Shown here: positions 32,633 through 34,305 of the stretch, piece by piece | Numbering within the stretch: position 1 is the stretch's first letter | How the letters are laid out: each line of letters opens with the position of its first letter | Source: an uncultured Acidaminococcus sp. | GTDB taxonomy: Bacteria; Bacillota; Negativicutes; Acidaminococcales; Acidaminococcaceae | Direction: 5' to 3' | Length of the DNA stretch: 34,305 bases | Assembly (NCBI GenBank): GCA_905213155.1 | Contig: CAJMHI010000019.1 | Location: 1-34,305 of the forward strand | Program-made: the position numbers and the translations under genes | The notes under the pieces: generated by a model | The model's database searches: none | What the model was told of the DNA's origin: nothing | The model's input: the letters and a program-made list of their open reading frames with translations, nothing else

Positions 32633-32641
32633 TGCTATAAT
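32633..32641 (+). promoter_or_regulatory. extended -10 promoter of the DUF4127 gene
   Basis: TGCTATAAT, 28 bases upstream of the GTG start at 32669. No -35 at proper spacing; a TTGACA at 32578-32583 is too far away. Confidence 0.6.
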
Positions 32642-32668
32642 AAATACCGTGAGAAAGGAGGGGATTCG

Positions 32669-34243
32669 GTGAAACTAAGAAAAATAGGGAAAACATGCCT
32701 CCTGGCAGGTATGATTTGTTTACTTTACGGAGTGTTTTCCGGAAAGGGCAATGCGGCGGAAAAGCTGCTTTTTGTTCCGCTGGATAATCGCCCAGTGAGC
32801 CTGGAATATACGGCAGAGACTTTTCGAAAAGCAGGCGTTGAAGTATGTACCCCACCTGTAACCTTGCTTGCATCAGATCAAAAAAGTGGGGATCCGGAAG
32901 GACTTTTGCAATGGCTGGATCAGGAAGCACCCGGCAGCAGTGGCGCGGTGGTTGCTAGTGACAGCGTAATTTATGGCGGCCTGGTCAACTCCCGGACGCA
33001 TAAACTTTCGGAAAAGGTGTTGCAAGAACGGGCACAGAAACTGCTTTCCTTTAAGCAAAAACATCCCTTGGTGCCGCTATATGTGTTTGGTACGGTGATG
33101 CGCGCTCCTAAATGGAGCAGCGCACCGGCAGAACCAGCGTACTATGCCCAGTACGGTCCGCAGATCTTTCAGTGGGGCGCACTGCGGGATAAAAAGGAAC
33201 TGGGTCTATTAAAGAAAAAGGACGAGCAGCAGCTGGCAGCGCTTGAACGCACCATTCCTGAAACCATCCGGCAAGATGTTCTTACCCGCAGGGCCAAAAA
33301 CCGAAATGTACTACAGCAAGTTGCTGAAGGGATTGCAGAAGGAAAGCTGGATTATTTTCTTATTGGACGGGATGATTCGGCCCCTTATTCTGAAGCGCAC
33401 CTGGATGCACGACATCTTTTGGCAGAGTTGCCTAAGGTACCATCCTACAAGATGCGTTCTTTTTCCGGGACGGATGAACTGGGAATGGTGCTTTTAAATC
33501 GGGCTTTGAATAAGGCGCGAGGCGCTGTTCCCTTAGTTTATGGCTTTTATGGACGAGGCACGGGTAAAGCTACAGTACCCAGTTATGAAGATGGCCCTAT
33601 TGGACAAAGCTACCGGGAACATGTGCTGGCAGCAGGTGCCTATCCGGCTCAATCCGCTAAAAGGGCCGATCTTGTGCTGGGCATGAACACCCGGTATGAC
33701 GGCACGACGCCCGGAGCCGATACAACGCTGAATATGGATACACTAGATCCCACGACCAAGGACTTTTTGGATAAAGCAGCGCACTACCTGCGGCAAAAGA
33801 AAAATGTGGGGATTGCCGATATTGCTTTCGGTAACGGAGGGAGCAACGCTCTGGTGAAAGAACTTTTTCACAGACAGCAGCAGTACGCCCTGGGCTCCTA
33901 TGCCGGTTGGAATACGGCGGGAAATTCCCTGGGGTATGCCCTGGGACAGGGGCTATTGCGACCGTATTTACGTGAGGCAGATCGCAAGACGCTGCTGGAG
34001 ATCCGGTATCTGGATGACTGGATTTATCAGAGTAAGGTGCGGCAGGCCTTGCGCCAGAAAGTAATTTATCCTCGCCAGTGGCCCGATGGTAAACTGACAG
34101 AGGAAGAAACCGCTGCGGCAGAATCGTATCTCACGCCTGCCATGGAAAAAACGGCGGCTCCATTCTTAGGCGATGATGGTAAAAACTACAGGTATCGCTT
34201 GCCTTGGCATCGTACCTTTGAAGTTTGGGTGTCTGAAAAGTAA
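32669..34243 (+). CDS. secreted DUF4127 family protein
   Basis: A 524-residue protein starting with a signal peptide (basic KLRKIGK, hydrophobic LLAGMICLLYGVF, probable cleavage after NAA near residue 29). The mature part opens with LLFVPLDNRPVSLEYTAETF, the hallmark start of DUF4127, and continues with SDSVIYGGLVNSRTH, IGRDDSAPYSEAH, YAGWNTAGNSLGYALGQG and a C-terminal WHRTFEVWV. No known catalytic triad is recognised and the family has no established function. The GTG start at 32669 follows the strong AAAGGAGGGG at 32654-32663. It is divergent from the MATE gene. A further start with a good ribosome site follows 26 bases after its stop. Confidence 0.85.
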   Translation: MKLRKIGKTCLLAGMICLLYGVFSGKGNAAEKLLFVPLDNRPVSLEYTAETFRKAGVEVCTPPVTLLASDQKSGDPEGLLQWLDQEAPGSSGAVVASDSVIYGGLVNSRTHKLSEKVLQERAQKLLSFKQKHPLVPLYVFGTVMRAPKWSSAPAEPAYYAQYGPQIFQWGALRDKKELGLLKKKDEQQLAALERTIPETIRQDVLTRRAKNRNVLQQVAEGIAEGKLDYFLIGRDDSAPYSEAHLDARHLLAELPKVPSYKMRSFSGTDELGMVLLNRALNKARGAVPLVYGFYGRGTGKATVPSYEDGPIGQSYREHVLAAGAYPAQSAKRADLVLGMNTRYDGTTPGADTTLNMDTLDPTTKDFLDKAAHYLRQKKNVGIADIAFGNGGSNALVKELFHRQQQYALGSYAGWNTAGNSLGYALGQGLLRPYLREADRKTLLEIRYLDDWIYQSKVRQALRQKVIYPRQWPDGKLTEEETAAAESYLTPAMEKTAAPFLGDDGKNYRYRLPWHRTFEVWVSEK

Positions 34244-34268
34244 CAGGGAAAGATAAAGGAGACCAGCT

Positions 34269-34298
34269 ATGAAAAATCAAGCAAAATTTAGCCCATAA
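34269..34298 (+). other. start of a possible gene cut by the window end
   Basis: ATG 34269 follows a well placed AAAGGAG (34255-34261, seven bases). Its frame gives only nine codons, MKNQAKFSP, before TAA at 34296. If one base were missing, a neighbouring frame would stay open to the edge. It may be a gene broken by a sequence error at the contig end, a tiny leader peptide, or nothing. Confidence 0.25.
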
Positions 34299-34305
34299 TT
34301 ACTTT

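Noticed and set aside
1..34305. CRISPR array, insertion sequence, prophage or attachment site
   Set aside because: No direct-repeat array, transposase, integrase or terminal repeats were seen on either strand.

Overview
The window reads as ordinary chromosome of a roughly 50% G+C member of the Firmicutes with an atypical cell envelope. My best guess is class Negativicutes, perhaps Acidaminococcaceae. The basis is gene order: several blocks match Bacillus/Clostridia synteny (yaaO-tmk-holB-ricT-yabB-rsmI; prmA-rsmE-mtaB-rpsU-yqeY; alaS-ireB-ruvX-DUF1292-mltG-U32; Xaa-Pro peptidase-efp). A stand-alone 5S-type biotin carboxyltransferase subunit fits amino-acid/organic-acid fermenters of that class. 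The genus is inference. No phage, IS element, CRISPR array or origin is visible, and no gene-free stretch exceeds 300 bases.

Layout. 1-169: promoter region. 170-1959: thioredoxin, thioredoxin reductase and an Rrf2 regulator (thiol redox). 2009-6180: secreted SIMPL protein, a frameshifted MTA/SAH-type nucleosidase, rpsO with a structured leader, a membrane-anchored methyltransferase and a frameshifted MATE exporter. 6227-6317: tRNA-Ser(GCT). 6473-15202: a tightly packed, often overlapping operon: small membrane protein, PLP decarboxylase, thymidylate kinase, DNA polymerase III delta prime, RicT, and tRNA/rRNA/ribosomal-protein modification enzymes (TrmN6, RsmI, PrmA, RsmE, MtaB). 15229-16304: HIT protein, rpsU, YqeY. 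16405-18778: M18 aminopeptidase and a secreted amidase. 18886-25420: alaS, a TetR regulator, ireB, ruvX, DUF1292, mltG, U32 peptidase. 25505-29286: Xaa-Pro peptidase, efp, histidine phosphatase, carboxyltransferase. 29380-32524: the only minus-strand block: a secreted protein, a membrane cytochrome-like/flavodoxin fusion and a second, also frameshifted, MATE exporter. 32669-34243: secreted DUF4127 protein. The right edge cuts what may be the next gene.

Most of the window is translation and housekeeping. The more unusual content is: the membrane four-helix-like domain with two His-X13-His pairs fused to a flavodoxin; three apparent frameshifts (two MATE genes and the nucleosidase); an Asn in place of the catalytic Asp in that nucleosidase; a structured rpsO leader; and four exact copies of an extended -10 promoter word. 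I did not find a convincing new defence or mobile system here.
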